Positions 41,329-52,909 of a stretch of DNA of 64,000 bases are shown piece after piece. Below the pieces are notes generated by a model. That model saw nothing but the letters and a program-made list of their open reading frames with translations, ran no database searches and was not told the origin of the DNA. Position 1 is the first letter of the stretch. Every line of letters starts with the position of its first letter. A program made the position numbers and the translations under genes. This DNA comes from Rana temporaria (lineage: Eukaryota > Chordata > Amphibia > Anura > Ranidae), in the NCBI RefSeq assembly GCF_905171775.1, contig NC_053489.1, positions 151,799,142 through 151,863,141 on the forward strand. Direction: 5' to 3'.

Positions 41329-41874
41329 TGCCGTGTACACACAATCATTTTTCGGGTTGTAAAAAACAAAGTTTTTTAAAAATGTAATTTAAAACGATCA
41401 TGTGTGGGCTTCAGAGTATTTTTCGGGTTCTGAAAAACGACAAAAATTCGAACATGCTCTTTTTCCCCCCCCCCCCCCCGTTTTAAACTATGTCGTTTTT
41501 CAGGTAGTAAAAAATGATCGTGTGTGGGCTTTAACAAGGTGAAAACCCTGCGCATGCTCAAAAGCAAGTTATGAGAAGGGGGCGCTCAATTTGGTAAAAC
41601 TACCGTTCGTAATGTAGTAAGCACATTCATCACACTGTAACAGACAGAAAAGCACGATTAGTCTTTTACTAACAAGAAATTAGCAAAAGCAGCCCCAAGG
41701 GTGGCGTCATCCGCATGGAACTTCCCCTTTATAGTGCCGTCGTACGTGTTTTTTTTTCACGATCATGTGTGGGCAACGTCATTTTAATGATGAAGTTGAA
41801 AAAAACTTAGTTTTTTCTAGAGCCTGAAAAACTTAGTTTTTTACAACCCGAAAAATGATCGTGTGTACGCGGCA
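41329..41874. mobile_element. Harbinger MITE, perfect TAA TSD
   Basis: Ends TGCCGTGTACACACAATCAT and ATGATCGTGTGTACGCGGCA, flanked by TAA at 41326-41328 and 41875-41877. Interior TTTTTCGGGTTGTAAAAAAC pairs with the far GTTTTTTACAACCCGAAAAA. It belongs to the same subfamily as 57027-57474. Confidence 0.92.
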
Positions 41875-42024
41875 TAAGACTTTACAACTAATTTAAATGT
41901 CTAGAACCAGTAGACTGCTCTTGAACTCTGGAATTATTGATAGAGGTTTGGTGGTTGATCAACACCGTTTTGATGTGGGTTACCTGTGCTTTGCCATAGA
42001 CTTCTATTAGATCGGGTAGCTTTA

Positions 42025-42416
42025 GGCCCCTTTCACACTGAGTCGTATTTCAGGCAGTTTAGCGCTACAAATAGCGCATAAAAAACGCCTGAAATACTTC
42101 TGCCCCTGCATTCTCAATGTGAAAGCCAGAGGGCTTTCACACTGAGGCAATGCGCTGGCGGGAGGAAAAAAAATCTCCTGCAAGCAGCATCTTTGGAGCA
42201 GTGACAGGAGCGGTGTATATACCGCTCCTTCCCATTTAAAACAATGGGACACCGCGGTAATACCGCCGGCAATGCGCCTCTTTTTCGCCTGCTAGCGGGG
42301 GGGTTAATACCGCACCGCTAGCGCCCAAATACCGGCGCAATTCCGACGGTATAGCGCCGCTAAAAATAGCGACTCTATACCGCCACAGCACATCCTGCCC
42401 CAGTGTGAAAGGGGCC
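42025..42416. mobile_element. Harbinger-like MITE, perfect TTA TSD
   Basis: Ends GGCCCCTTTCACACTG and CAGTGTGAAAGGGGCC form an exact 16-bp inverted repeat, flanked by TTA at 42022-42024 and 42417-42419. The interior is dominated by ATAGCGC/TACCGC palindromes. Confidence 0.9.
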
Positions 42417-42419
42417 TTA

Positions 42420-43205
42420 GTGTGTTTTGTGAAAGAGCACCAAAATTCTGGTATGCAGGACTTTTGGTGCACTTTCAGAATCTGCTCTATTTAAAGTTGA
42501 TATCAAAGCGCAGGTAACCTGTACAAAAGACGCACATAGACTGCGCTGTCTAAAAACTGCACCACATCAGTGTGAAAGCACCCTAAACCTTCTTTATATA
42601 AGCATAGCCCCCTGTCTCCATATTTTGCATTTCTCCCTTATTTGCAGCTGTCCTTGACTGTCATTGCCTAATATAACTGTTGTTTATCTTAAAACAATCA
42701 TTATAGATAGCTAAGTAAATAAAGCCTATACTATATACAGACACTCACTGTACTGGTCTTGCCGGATCTGTACTACAAGTGATAGTTTGTACTGTTTGTC
42801 CCATGCCTTTCTGTTGACAGCAGTTTGCTTGCATACAGTTCACCCCTGTGATTCTGGGTAAAATACGAACTGAGAGACTGTTTCTTAATTTGACTTTCAT
42901 CTGTCCTTAGGACTTAGCAAAGAAGAGAAAGGAATGAAGACAGACCAGAGACAGATAATATCAAAGCAGAGGACACATAAGAAGGTAATGAGAATCATGT
43001 AACTAGTTCAGGGCAAACTGAGAAGGTTGACTAAAATGTATAAACAAAATACATTAAAAATATGCAGTACGGATAAACACAATTTAATAAATATTCTTAT
43101 TGTTTAATTTATGCCTAATACAATTTATGTTTGACTTGAAAACCAAATAAGTAAATAAAAATTATGCATAAATAATTTGTGTCTATGTTATAAAATGTCT
43201 ATAGC
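42420..43205. other. No gene or recognisable repeat
   Basis: AT-rich DNA; nothing recognised on either strand. Confidence 0.5.
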
Positions 43206-43470
43206 AGTGGCGGCTGGTGCTCTTTTTTTGGGGAGGGTGGCAAACAAACCTGCACTCGCACCGCCGCCCCCCGCCCAGACAGCGGCCTTAGTAGATGTCT
43301 GGCAGTGTGGCTGCTTCGGTACTCAATGGCGAGGTGGAGGCTGATCCGGGCTGTTGTTGGACATAAGGCAGGATCACCGGAGCGCTGGATACCCTGCAGC
43401 GGCGTCCCCGACCTGTCAGGCTGCTCCGGTGCAGCCAAAACACGCTTCTCTCCTGGCCTGGGCTTCTGAC
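43206..43470 (+). mobile_element. hAT left-end fragment (CAGTGGCGGCTGGTGCTC)
   Basis: CAGTGGCGGCTGGTGCTC at 43206 is a typical hAT terminus, followed by a G-rich tract and a GC-rich body. The matching right end is not found, so the copy is truncated. Confidence 0.6.
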
Positions 43471-43586
43471 TGGGAGGACCTGCTCAAACAGGCATTGCTT
43501 CTCCTCCCAGCCCACTTCCTAATTGACGTGGAGGAGAAGGAGGAAGACATTAGCGAATATTAATTATACTTACTGTGGAACCTTAA

Positions 43587-44037
43587 GGCCTCGTATAGAC
43601 AACCGGATCTATCCGCTGGGATTGATCCGCGGATCAGTTCCAGCGGACAAATCTGGTCGTCTGTACGGCCTAGCGGATATTTTTCCGCGGAGATTCGTCC
43701 AGCCGATCGATTTCAAGCGGATAGAAATTTCTTAGCATGCTAAGAAATCTATCCGCTTGAATCGTGTCCAGCGGATTGATCCGGTCGTCTGTACAGACTC
43801 ACCGGATCAATCCGTCCTCTCCCATCCCTCGCATGCGTCGTAATGATTCGACGCATGCGTGGAAGTAGTTACCTTCCAGCGTCACGCACGTCGCCGCGTC
43901 ATCGTCGCGGCACGTCACCGCGGATTTCAATCTGATGGTGTGTACAGCCATCAGATCCAAATCCGCCAGAGGATTTATCTGCTGGAAACGGTCTGGCGGA
44001 CTGTTTCCAGCGGATATCCTCTGGTGTGTACGAGGCC
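43587..44037. mobile_element. Harbinger MITE, perfect TAA TSD, second relative of the 9.3-kb element
   Basis: Ends GGCCTCGTATAGACAACC and GGTGTGTACGAGGCC, flanked by TAA at 43584-43586 and 44038-44040. GATTGATCCGCGGATCAGTT and AGCGGATA motifs match the large element's subterminal region. A 40-bp palindrome is centred on GCATGC at 43737. Confidence 0.9.
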
Positions 44038-44040
44038 TAA

Positions 44041-45580
44041 GGGATAAATCCTCTGTATTGTGTAAATAGACTGTCTTCTCTGTTCTTCCCCTTCTTCCAC
44101 AGTCCCAAAATCATCCCCATATAAAACCGAGGCTAGGGGACAAGCTGCACATGCTCAGTTTGGTGTGTCATGCTAGAGAGGTTTTTTTCTTTCTTGGGAG
44201 AGTGCATGTGATAAGCACAGGGCCCATCAGCACTGTCCAGAGGGTCAGGGGTCCTGCAGCCTTATAGGACAGTCAGAGCAGAATGAAAACTCCTCCTACA
44301 AGCTTTAACCAGACACTGATAGAAGTCACAAGACTGCTCTAACTACTAATGAAAAAAGGTATTTAGCAGTTTATATTTACTACTATTGCATTTCTAAGTT
44401 CTGTGTACTGTGGGAGACTAGATATAGTGAATGCAGGGTCCTGGGTTTAGTAACACTTTAATTTTAATCCCTAGGAAAGGGTCTGTATTCATACTTCAAA
44501 TGCAATATAAAGCCATCCATAGGAATGGCTGGGCAATGTGGTGTTTATGCATGGTAGGTACAAGGGTTAGTTGGTACTACAGACAACCAAATAAATAAAA
44601 ATGTAGTAGAACAGAGTTTTTCACTTAAATCTATTGCAGTGCTCGTATCTAAAATCCTGGGAGATTTTTTTATTTTATTATAAAAAAAAAAGCATATGGG
44701 GTTTCATCCATATATACACCAGCTCAGAACATTAGGCATGTGAGCTGGTATTCCAAAGCTGAAGACAGCAGGGCTGAAGTCTTGTTTATATTTGCTAATA
44801 TGCTATTCAGAATTTAAGGATTAAGAGGGGAGCCTCTCTTGAAAATACATGGTGCAAATGGACCTCGGCTCAAATTACCAACAATGCCTTCAATAATGGT
44901 TTGGTGGGTAGGATTGGGGGAATGCTAGTAAGTTTCAATTCACCTAAAAGCCTTTTATTAGTTGAAGTTTTTCCCTAAAATGTATCTAGAGCAAAAACGT
45001 TCTTTCAGTTTGGCATGGAATTAAATCCCTATCAGATTTTTTTAATTTACATTTTTTGCTTCCCTTCCTGACTCAGAGAAACAACAGGAAGTAAAAGGAA
45101 ATCTCCTTAAAATGTTGGCAGTTGGTTCTGAAATCTCTACCCCAGTGGAAGATTTAAAATGTAATTCCAATTAAGAATAAAACATACCCTCTATTTGTAT
45201 GAACAATATGATAAACTTTTATATTAATCACCATTTAAATTACTAAATGTCTTATTAGAAACAACCACCATCTAATCTAGACATTCAGAAATCATCTCCT
45301 TCACTGACAACCGTGTGCCTGTGCAGCCCGAAGTGCTCATAGGCACATCCTGGTACCGTTTGTTCATGTTTGTTCAAGCAGCATAGCCAAGCCCCACCCA
45401 ACCTTGTCTGGCCTCGTCCCAGTCCCACCTGGCAATGCCCCCATCCTGAGCAGCCCTGCCCCATCCATAACCTCACATGCTTTCTTATGAATGAGGACAC
45501 CCAAGAATCCCCATTCATGAGAGAGCTCTGACAGGAATGAGATAGAGTTTTTCTTCCACTTTAAAGAACATCGTCGCCCT
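44041..45580. other. No gene or recognisable repeat
   Basis: About 1.5 kb of AT-rich DNA, one of the longer stretches without a named repeat; possible low-copy host sequence. Confidence 0.55.
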
Positions 45581-45584
45581 TTAA

Positions 45585-46584
45585 CCACTTTAGCACCGGG
45601 CCATCGTCAAATGACGGCTTCACGGTGGCTCTGAAAATCCAACAGGATGTCTATTGACGTCCTGGATTCCTCAAAAAATAAAAACCGCAGAGGTGATCAA
45701 ATACCACCAAAAGAAAGCTCTATTTGTGGGGGAAAAAAAGGCGTCAATTTTGTTTGGGAGCCACGTATCGTCACCGAGATGCCGATGCGCGTGCCTGGCG
45801 GTCGCGATGTCCGCCAGGTACCTGCGATCGGTAATGACAGAGCAGGGACATGGAGCTCTGTGTGTAAACACAGAGCTCCACGTCCTGTCAGGGGAGAGAG
45901 GAGACCGATCTGTGTCTCTTGTACATAGGGACACAGATCGGTCACCTCCCCCAGTCACCCCCTTCCCCCACAGTTAGAACACAATACAGGTATACATTTA
46001 ACCCCTCCCTCACCCCCTAGTGTTAACCCCTTCAATGCCAGTCACATTTATACAGTAATTAGTGCATATTTATAGCACTGATCACTGTATAAATGTGAAT
46101 GGCGCCAAAAATGTGTCAAAAGTGTCCGATGTGTCCGCCATAATGTCACAGTCCCAATAAAGAAATCGCAGATCGCCGCCATTACTAGTAAAAAAAATAA
46201 AAAATTAAATAATAATAATAATTCTGCCCCATATTTTGTAAGCGCTTATTGCGATTTTTTTTTTTTTAACAAAAATATGTAGAAGAATACGTATCGACCT
46301 AAACGGAGAAAAAAAAATTTGGGGGAAAAAAAAATTGGGCTATTTATTATAGCAACAAGTAAAAAATATTGAATTTTTTTTCAAAATTGTTGCTTTTTTT
46401 GTTTATAGCGCAAAAAATAAAATACCACCAAAAGAAAGCTCTATTTGTGGGGAAAAAAAGGGCGTCAATTTTGTTTGGGAGCCACGTCGCACGACCGCGC
46501 AATTGTCAGTTAAAGCGACGCAGTCCCGGAAGCTGAAATTTCACCTGGGCAGGAGGGGGGTATATGTGCCCGGTAAGCAAGTGG
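45585..46584 (+). mobile_element. TTAA-flanked element, copy D, with duplicated core
   Basis: Flanked by TTAA at 45581-45584 and 46585-46588, with ends CCACTTTAGCACCGGG and GCCCGGTAAGCAAGTGG. The conserved core (ATACCACCAAAAGAAAGCTC to GGGAGCCACGT) occurs twice, at about 45689-45770 and 46422-46500. A palindrome ATGGAGCTCTGTGTGTAAAC with its inverted CACAGAGCTCCA lies between. No coding sequence. Confidence 0.87.
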
Positions 46585-46783
46585 TTAAAACAAGTTTGCT
46601 CCTATCCATCTCGCTCCCCCTCCTCTGCACAAATATTCCATCCTTCGCCTAGGCGAATTATGCCAGTGCCCCAGTTGTCCCTGTGATATGTGACATGCAT
46701 ATCCTAGGAGGCAGCAGGCGCTCATTCAACTTACTAAAGGAGGAGGGGGCAGGCCAAGCGACAACTCATCGAGGGGGACCGTG

Positions 46784-47313
46784 TGTCACATAGGTTGGTT
46801 GCCTGGAGGTAAAGCTGCCTGATGGTTCCAGATGTGTGGACACCCAAGAGTATAGGAGTTGTTACAGCAGATGACTCTCTGAAGGTGCTTGCGGATCTTG
46901 ACAGATAGGTAGAGCAGAAAGCAAGGTCAGAAACCAGGCCAGGGTTGAAACACAGGAAGTCAGTCAGGAGCAGAGGCAGAAGCAGGTCCGTGGAGCAAGC
47001 CGGGTTCAGAGCCAGAAGACATGCCAGAGCAGGTCAGGTCTAAGTCGGGCCAGTAACATGTAATCAAGCAGAAGTACAAGGTACAGGAGCTCAGGATACA
47101 AGGCTGACGATATTCCAGCACTTTGTGAGACCAGCTGCTGTCCTTATATAGGCCAGTGGACACTGGAAATTAGCGCACTTTGCCAGCGCTGATGCGCCAT
47201 CGTGCATGCACATTCACCATTGTGTGCCATTTGCTAATGCGCATGCGCGAATTAGCACAGCCATATTACATACTGGCATATTTGCCAGGTCTTCTTGGAA
47301 TTCTTCCCTGACA
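46784..47313 (-). mobile_element. Solo LTR with near-perfect 5-bp TSD, minus strand
   Basis: Plus-strand ends are TGTCACATAGG and TTCCCTGACA, giving TG...CA termini. The flanks are CCGTG (46779-46783) and CTGTG (47314-47318), a 5-bp duplication with one transition. On the minus strand a TATATAAGGAC promoter lies near 47144-47150. It is 530 bp with no internal retroelement next to it, so it arose by LTR recombination. Gypsy or ERV origin not decided. Confidence 0.82.
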
Positions 47314-47746
47314 CTGTGCCTGAACCCGGAAGAGTCAGCAGCCTCCCGATGACATCACAGGAGAACATGGCAGCATGGAACCTGATCGGTGACTGCAGAG
47401 AAGAGGATCAAAGCTGAACAACACTAAATCTGCTGGGTGGGTGGGTCTCTGAGCTGAGGACAACCCAGCATCAGGTAAGCAAGGAAGCAAAAAAAGGGGG
47501 GGTGTTAAGTTCCTCTTTAACTTCTATTCTAATTCTGAATAGAACCGTTTTGGATTTCCAAATGTTTTCATTCCTATCTGGAAAAAAATAACAAATATCC
47601 CATCAAAATGGCAACTAGCATTTTTAGAACACTAGATAAAGGCAGCAATGAACATAAAAACATTTTTTAAAACAAAACTTATCCCACTGATTTACCTGTT
47701 TCCCAAGACAATCCAAGGCATTCCTCTGGTGATGGTGATAACTTCC

Positions 47747-47810
47747 AGCATATGCATGCGCAGGGGGTGTGCCAGGTGTGCCCAGGCACACCCTAATCAC
47801 TGCATGGCCC
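47747..47810 (+). mobile_element. Fragment of the 5037-type hAT left end
   Basis: CATGCGCAGGGGGTGTGCCAGGTGTGCCCAGGCACACCCTAATCA-like sequence here matches the first 60 bp of the element at 5037. It then stops. Confidence 0.75.
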
Positions 47811-49040
47811 CTCAAATTACTGATAACATAGCTGATCATGTGCGCAGCACCATAGCAACTTCAGATCGAAATAATGGCTAAGATGGTGTCGTCTTTAGCT
47901 GTTAGAAAATTAGGAGGGTTTAGCACAGATGCCAACTGTCCCAGATTGGCTGTCCCTGGATCGTAGCATTACACTTTTTTTTTTGGTTACTGGACATGCA
48001 CAGTAAATCCAAAAAAAATCTTGACTGAGGGGGTCATGGTTACGAATAGGCAATACCCTTAAATTTTGTGGTAGGCCCATGTGGAAAGTGGCCATGATCT
48101 GGATGGGACTGCCCAGAACGTATGTTGCAATATATCACATTTTTATTCTTGGGTTTAGATACACTTTGAACTCAACTAACATATCACAGAGGAGGGGCTG
48201 GGTGTCCTTATTTTCTTACAATAACATATAAAAATGCACATTCCCACAAGTGTGATGTTGGGAAGAGATCGATGGATTATTCCAAAAGTATGAGTACCAA
48301 AGATTTGTACAAATTTCACTCAAGATTAGATACTACACTACAGAGTACATCGCAGACTGAGACACCTGAGGAATCCCGGCACAATAATCAGGCATCAAAC
48401 AGATGAATTGGTCATTTGGAGCCTTATTGGGTATCTTGTAAAACTCATCAATATTACTTTCTTTTAGATTAAGTTAAATTGATCTCGTGCCATCAGAACT
48501 AGACAAGCTATTAGTACAACTTTCAAAAAAAGACAATTTGTTCTCACATTGATTTATCTGTTTAAAATTAAATTACAATTAACAAAGGCAACACAAGTCT
48601 CTTCTAAGTTAAAATGCACCTAAAAATAAACTTTTTCTACAAGTATTGAGTGGGATTTTCCTTCCAAATTAAAGATGTGTATGTGTATTGTATGAATCCT
48701 TGAAATGTATTGCATTCAGCATCTATTTCTATTAATATGAAGGGTAAACAGCTTCTACAATACTTTAGGTAGAGTTTTAGAATGGATTTCCTGGGAGGGT
48801 ATAAATACTCAATTGTTTTATTCAGTGGATTAAAAGTGCATTTAAATTCGGAAAATAAATTGTGCAGGCATTTTAAAAGAGCTTTTTCAACAACCATTAT
48901 TTGGAGTGTCGTATGCTGGCACCAAAAATTGTCATTAATACATGGAATTATAGAATTTTTCAGTCACTGAAATTTTTCATCAAGAAAAAAATATTGGTGT
49001 TAGGATTATGGCTATTGTATGGCTAATGTTTAGGGACTGA
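47811..49040. other. No gene or recognisable repeat
   Basis: AT-rich DNA without recognised content; short frames only. Confidence 0.5.
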
Positions 49041-50080
49041 AGCCTTGTACACACGCACGGTTTTCTCGGCAAGAAAACTGCTGGCAGAGCTTTCTTGCTG
49101 AGTAAACCGTGCGTGTGTACAAGGCTTTGGGGTTTCCCGTCAAGAAAACTGCCCAGAATAAAGACGAGAAAAATAGAGAACCTGGGGCTAGATTCAGATA
49201 GATCAGCCGATCTTTAGATCCGCGTAATCTATCTTATTTACAATCTGCCAGCGCAATTTTTTGAGGCAAGTGCTGTATTTAGAAAGCACTTACCTCGAAA
49301 CTTGCGCCGGCGGATCGTAACTTCCCCGGCGGAATTAAAATTCCGCGGCTAGGGGGAGTGTATTATTTAAATCAGGTGCGTCCCCGCGCCGATCGTACTG
49401 CGCCTGCGCCGGCCGCGATTTTTCCCAGTGCGCATGCTCCAAATGACGTCGCTAGAACGTCATTGTTTTCGGCGTGAACGTAAATTACGTCCATCCATAT
49501 TCGCGACCGACTTACGCAAACGTTGTAAAAATTCAAAACTCGGCGCGGGAACGACGGCCATACTTAATATTGGATACGCCGCATATAGCAGGGGTAAGTA
49601 TACGCCGGAAAAAGCCGAACGCGAACGACGTAAAAAAAACAATGGGCGGGCGTTCGTTTCTGAATCGGCGGAAATCGGAATTTGCATATTCGTCGCGTAA
49701 AAAACCGAAGCGTCACCTAGCGTCCGGCGGGAGATTGCAGCCTAAGATCCGACGGTGTAAGTCACTTACACCTGTCGGATCTAAGGGAGATCTATGCGTA
49801 ACTGATTCTTATGAATCAGTCGCATAGATCCGACCGTCGGATCTCAGAGATACGATGGCGTATCAGGAGATACGCCGTCGTATCACTTTCTGAATCTCCC
49901 CCCTGCTCTCTATTTTCTCGTCGTGATTCTCGTCGTGTTTTCTTGCCGAGAAACCCGAGCGTCTGTATACTTACCTGTCACCGTGGAAACCCACGCATGC
50001 TCAAAATGACTTTGACGCATGCGTTGTAGCATCCAAAAACGTTTTTTTCCTGACAAGATTCTGGTCCGCTTGTACAGGGC
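49041..50080. mobile_element. Harbinger-type MITE split by a foldback element
   Basis: The left end AGCCTTGTACACACGCACGG and the right end CGCTTGTACAGGGC are degraded inverted repeats, with TTA on the right flank. TTTTCTCGGCAAGAAAACTG and the TTTTCTTGCCGAGAAA near 49946 pair across the element. The foldback element at 49183-49902 is inserted inside. Confidence 0.75.
49183..49902. mobile_element. Multi-palindrome foldback element, copy 3, nested
   Basis: Ends TGGGGCTAGATTCAGATAG and TTTCTGAATCTCCCCC match the 18655 family. Interior CGGCGCGGGAACGACGGCCA, ATATAGCAGGGG and GATCCGACGGTGTAAGTCAC are shared with copy 1. It splits a GAGAACC/TGCTCTC palindrome of the host MITE; CCT on both sides is a possible 3-bp TSD. 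Confidence 0.82.
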
Positions 50081-50284
50081 TTAAAGGGTAAAGTTAAGTT
50101 GAGTGTTAGGGTCTGACACTTTTCTACAATGTAAAGTAGTCAGAGTACAGCTTGTATAACAGTGTAAATTTGATGTTCCCTTAAAATACCTCAACACACA
50201 GCGATTAATGTCTAAACCGCTGGCAACAAATATGAGTACACACCTAAGTAAAAATGTCCAAATTTGGCCAAAAGTGTCAATATT

Positions 50285-51273
50285 TTGTGTGGCCACTATT
50301 ATTATCCAGCACTGCCTTAACCCTCTTGGGCATAAAGCTCACCAGAGCTTCACAGGTTGCCCCTGAAGTCCTCTTCCACGCCTTCATAATGATATGCCTT
50401 TACCTTCCATTTGAGGATTCCCTACAGATGCTCAATAGGGTTTGGGTCTGGAGACATGCTTGGCCAGCCAATCACTTTACCCCTTTACCATCAGCTTCTT
50501 TAGCAAGGTAGTGATCATCTTGGAGGTGTGTTTGGGGTCGTTATCATGTTGGAATACTGCCCTGCGGTCTCCAAAGGGAGGGGATCATGCTCTGCTTCAG
50601 TATGTCACAGAACATGTTGGCATAAATGGTTCCCTCAATGAACTGTAGCTCCCCAGCGTCGGCAGCACTTATGCAGCCCCAGACCATGACACTTCCACCA
50701 CCATGCTTGATTGTAGGTAAGACACACTGGTCTTGACACCATCTGAACCAAATAAGCTTATCTTGGTCACATCAGACCACATAACATGGTTCCAGTAATC
50801 TATTTTCTTAGTCTGCTTATCTTCAGCAAACTGTTTGCGGGCTTTCTTGTGCATCATCTTTAGAAGAGGCCTCCTTCTCTCTTTGTAAAAAATAAAAAAA
50901 AAAGAGGCCTCCTTCTGGGACAACAACCATGCAGACCAATTTTATGCAGTGTGTGGAGTAAGGTCTGAGCACTGACAGGCTGATCTCCCACCCCTTTAAC
51001 CTCTGCAGCAATGCTGGCAGCACTCATACCTCTATTTCCCAAAGACAACCTCTGGATATGACGATGAGCACGTGCACTCAAATTCTTTGGTCGACCATGG
51101 TGAGGCCTGTTCTGAATGGAACCTGTCCTGTTAAACCGCTGTATGGTCTTGGCCACCTTGCTGCAGCTCAGTTTCAGGGTTTTGGCAATCTTATTATAGC
51201 CTAGGCCATCTTTATGCAGAGCAACAATTATTTTGTTCAGAACCTCAGAGAGTTCTTTGTCATGAGGTGCTAT
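50285..51273 (-). pseudogene. Tc1 transposase pseudogene
   Basis: On the minus strand, from 51273, the start codon is ATA, then a paired-like HTH reads KDGLGYNKIAKTLKLSCSKV, a linker follows (GRPKNLSARAHRHIQRL), then a second HTH (MSAASIAAEVKGVGDQPVSA). The catalytic part has WNHVMWSDVTKISLFGSDG, where Tc1 enzymes usually read SDETK, so the residue after the first catalytic Asp region is altered. Downstream blocks are shifted between frames, and the end reads as a degraded KAVLDNNSGHTKY-like motif near 50290. A 38-bp insertion splits the link after CCPRRRPL. Usual length is about 340 aa; this copy cannot encode it. Confidence 0.88.
50864..50916 (-). repeat. 23-bp A-rich insertion with 15-bp target duplication
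   Basis: AAGAGGCCTCCTTCT occurs at 50864-50878 and again at 50902-50916. Between them lie only CTCTTTGT and an A-rich tail of 15 bases. This is the layout of a LINE-mediated insertion reduced to almost nothing but the tail. Confidence 0.75.
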
Positions 51274-51651
51274 GTTGAACTTCCAGTGACCAGTATGAGA
51301 GAGTGAGAGCGATAACACCAAATTTAACACACCTGCTCCCCATTCACACCTGAGACCTTGTAACACTAACGAGTCAAATGACACTGGGGTGGAATTATGA
51401 GTAATTGGGCCCAATTTGGACATTTTCACTTAGGGGTGTACTCACTTTTATTGCCAGCAGTTTATACATTAATGGCTGTGTGTTGAGTTATTTTGAGGGG
51501 ACAGAACATTTACACTGTTATACAAGCTGTACACTCACTACTTTACATTGTAGCAAAGTGTAATTTCTTCAGTGTTGTATTAAAATATTAACAAAAATGT
51601 GAGGGTTGTACTCACTTTTGTGAGATACTGTATATAAAGAAATATACTGTT

Positions 51652-52140
51652 TTGATGAGGATGAGGCCCTGACTCAAATCAGGGGAAGCCTGTTCTGCGT
51701 GCTGGGTCCAATTGTGTGTGAGCAAGAAATGACAATGTTCCTTGCTTCAAGTCCCGTGCAAAAGAGAAAGGGGTGGAGGCCATGCGGCTTCCTTTATTAA
51801 CATAAAATATGACATCACAAAACATATGCATTCACATTGGTCAGCTCATACAATTCACTCCCATTTTACACGCCCCCCTGTGACGTCTGTTCTTTGCACA
51901 CTGCACACTGCACACATTCTCCTTGTAAGTCCATATAAGGTATGGGGCTTCTCACAGCACATGCAGCCCACGTGTAAGAGTTTCTTATGGAAAGTCCATG
52001 TACAGGGGTCCTTGGTCAGCTCTGCAAGGGTTTTTCTCTTCAAAGTCATTTATGGACATAAGTGAAGCAAGGAGGAAGGGGGGTTTTTGGAGTGAGGGGA
52101 TGACATCTGCTTTTGATTTTAACAGTCCTTTTGTCCTCCA
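51652..52140 (-). mobile_element. LTR-like fragment, minus strand
   Basis: On the minus strand the sequence has CCTTATATGGACTTACAAGG, then GTTAATAAAGGAAGCC (a polyadenylation-like signal), and ends CATCCTCATCAAAACA at 51652. These features and their order suit an LTR's R-U5 part. The 5' boundary and a TSD were not found. Confidence 0.45.
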
Positions 52141-52182
52141 TTTAAAGTTGTAACTTTAAAACATTATCTGTTTCTTGGATAA

Positions 52183-52905
52183 TGGGCCAGATTCTCATAG
52201 AATCGGCGTTTGCGTAGTGTAAGCCATTTACACTACGCCGCCGCAAATTACTGGAGCAAGTGGCGTATTCTCCAAGCACTTGCTCCGTAATTTGCGGCGG
52301 CGTAGTGTAAATGGCCCGGCGTAAGGCCGCGTAATTCAAAGGGGGCGGCTTGTATTTAAATTAAGCGCGCCCCCGCGACGATTGAACTGCGCATGCGCCG
52401 GGCATAAAAATAGCCCAGTGCGCATGCTCCAGCTCACGACGGAAAACGTCAATGACGCCGACATGAGCGTCATTGACGTAAAGTCGTATTCGCAAACGAC
52501 TTACGAAAACAACGTAAACGACGGAAAAAGACGACGCTGACCCGGCGCCATACTTAACATGCATACAACGGACCTTCGTAAACTTGCCCCTCATATAGCA
52601 GGGGCAAGTTTACGCTTACGGAAACGTCGTAAATTCACTGCGTCGTCCGCGCGTACGTTCGGGAATCCGCGTAAACAGCTAATTTGCATAAACGACGGGG
52701 AAAACGACAAGGCGACACCTAGCGGCGGGAAAAAAAATTGTATTTAAGATCTGACAGCGTAAGAGCCTTACGCCTGTCAGATCTAAGGGATATCTATGCA
52801 TAACTGATTCTAAGAATCAGTCGCATAGATACGCCGGGCCAGATTAGGACTTACGACGGCGCAAATGGCGTTGCGCCGTCGTAAGCCTTTTAAGAATGTG
52901 GCTCA
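52183..52905. mobile_element. Multi-palindrome foldback element, copy 4, possible ATAA TSD
   Basis: Ends TGGGCCAGATTCT and TAAGAATGTGGCTCA are inverted. ATAA flanks both sides (52179-52182 and 52906-52909). AGTGTAAGCCATTTACACT and AAGCACTTGCTCC palindromes and the shared ATATAGCAGGGGCAAG and AGATCTGACAGCGTAAG segments place it in the family of 18655. Confidence 0.82.
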
Positions 52906-52909
52906 ATAA

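Larger units (their letters stand above)
50095..51632 (-). mobile_element. Tc1-type element with long inverted repeats, minus strand
   Basis: The left flank 50110-50225 and right flank 51450-51560 are inverted copies (CTACAATGTAAAGTAGTCAG against CTACTTTACATTGTAG, and AGCTTGTATAACAGTGTAAA). The right end terminates in TTGTGAGATACTGTA next to TA. The left outer end is missing, cut at the neighbouring MITE. Transposase sequence lies between. Confidence 0.88.
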
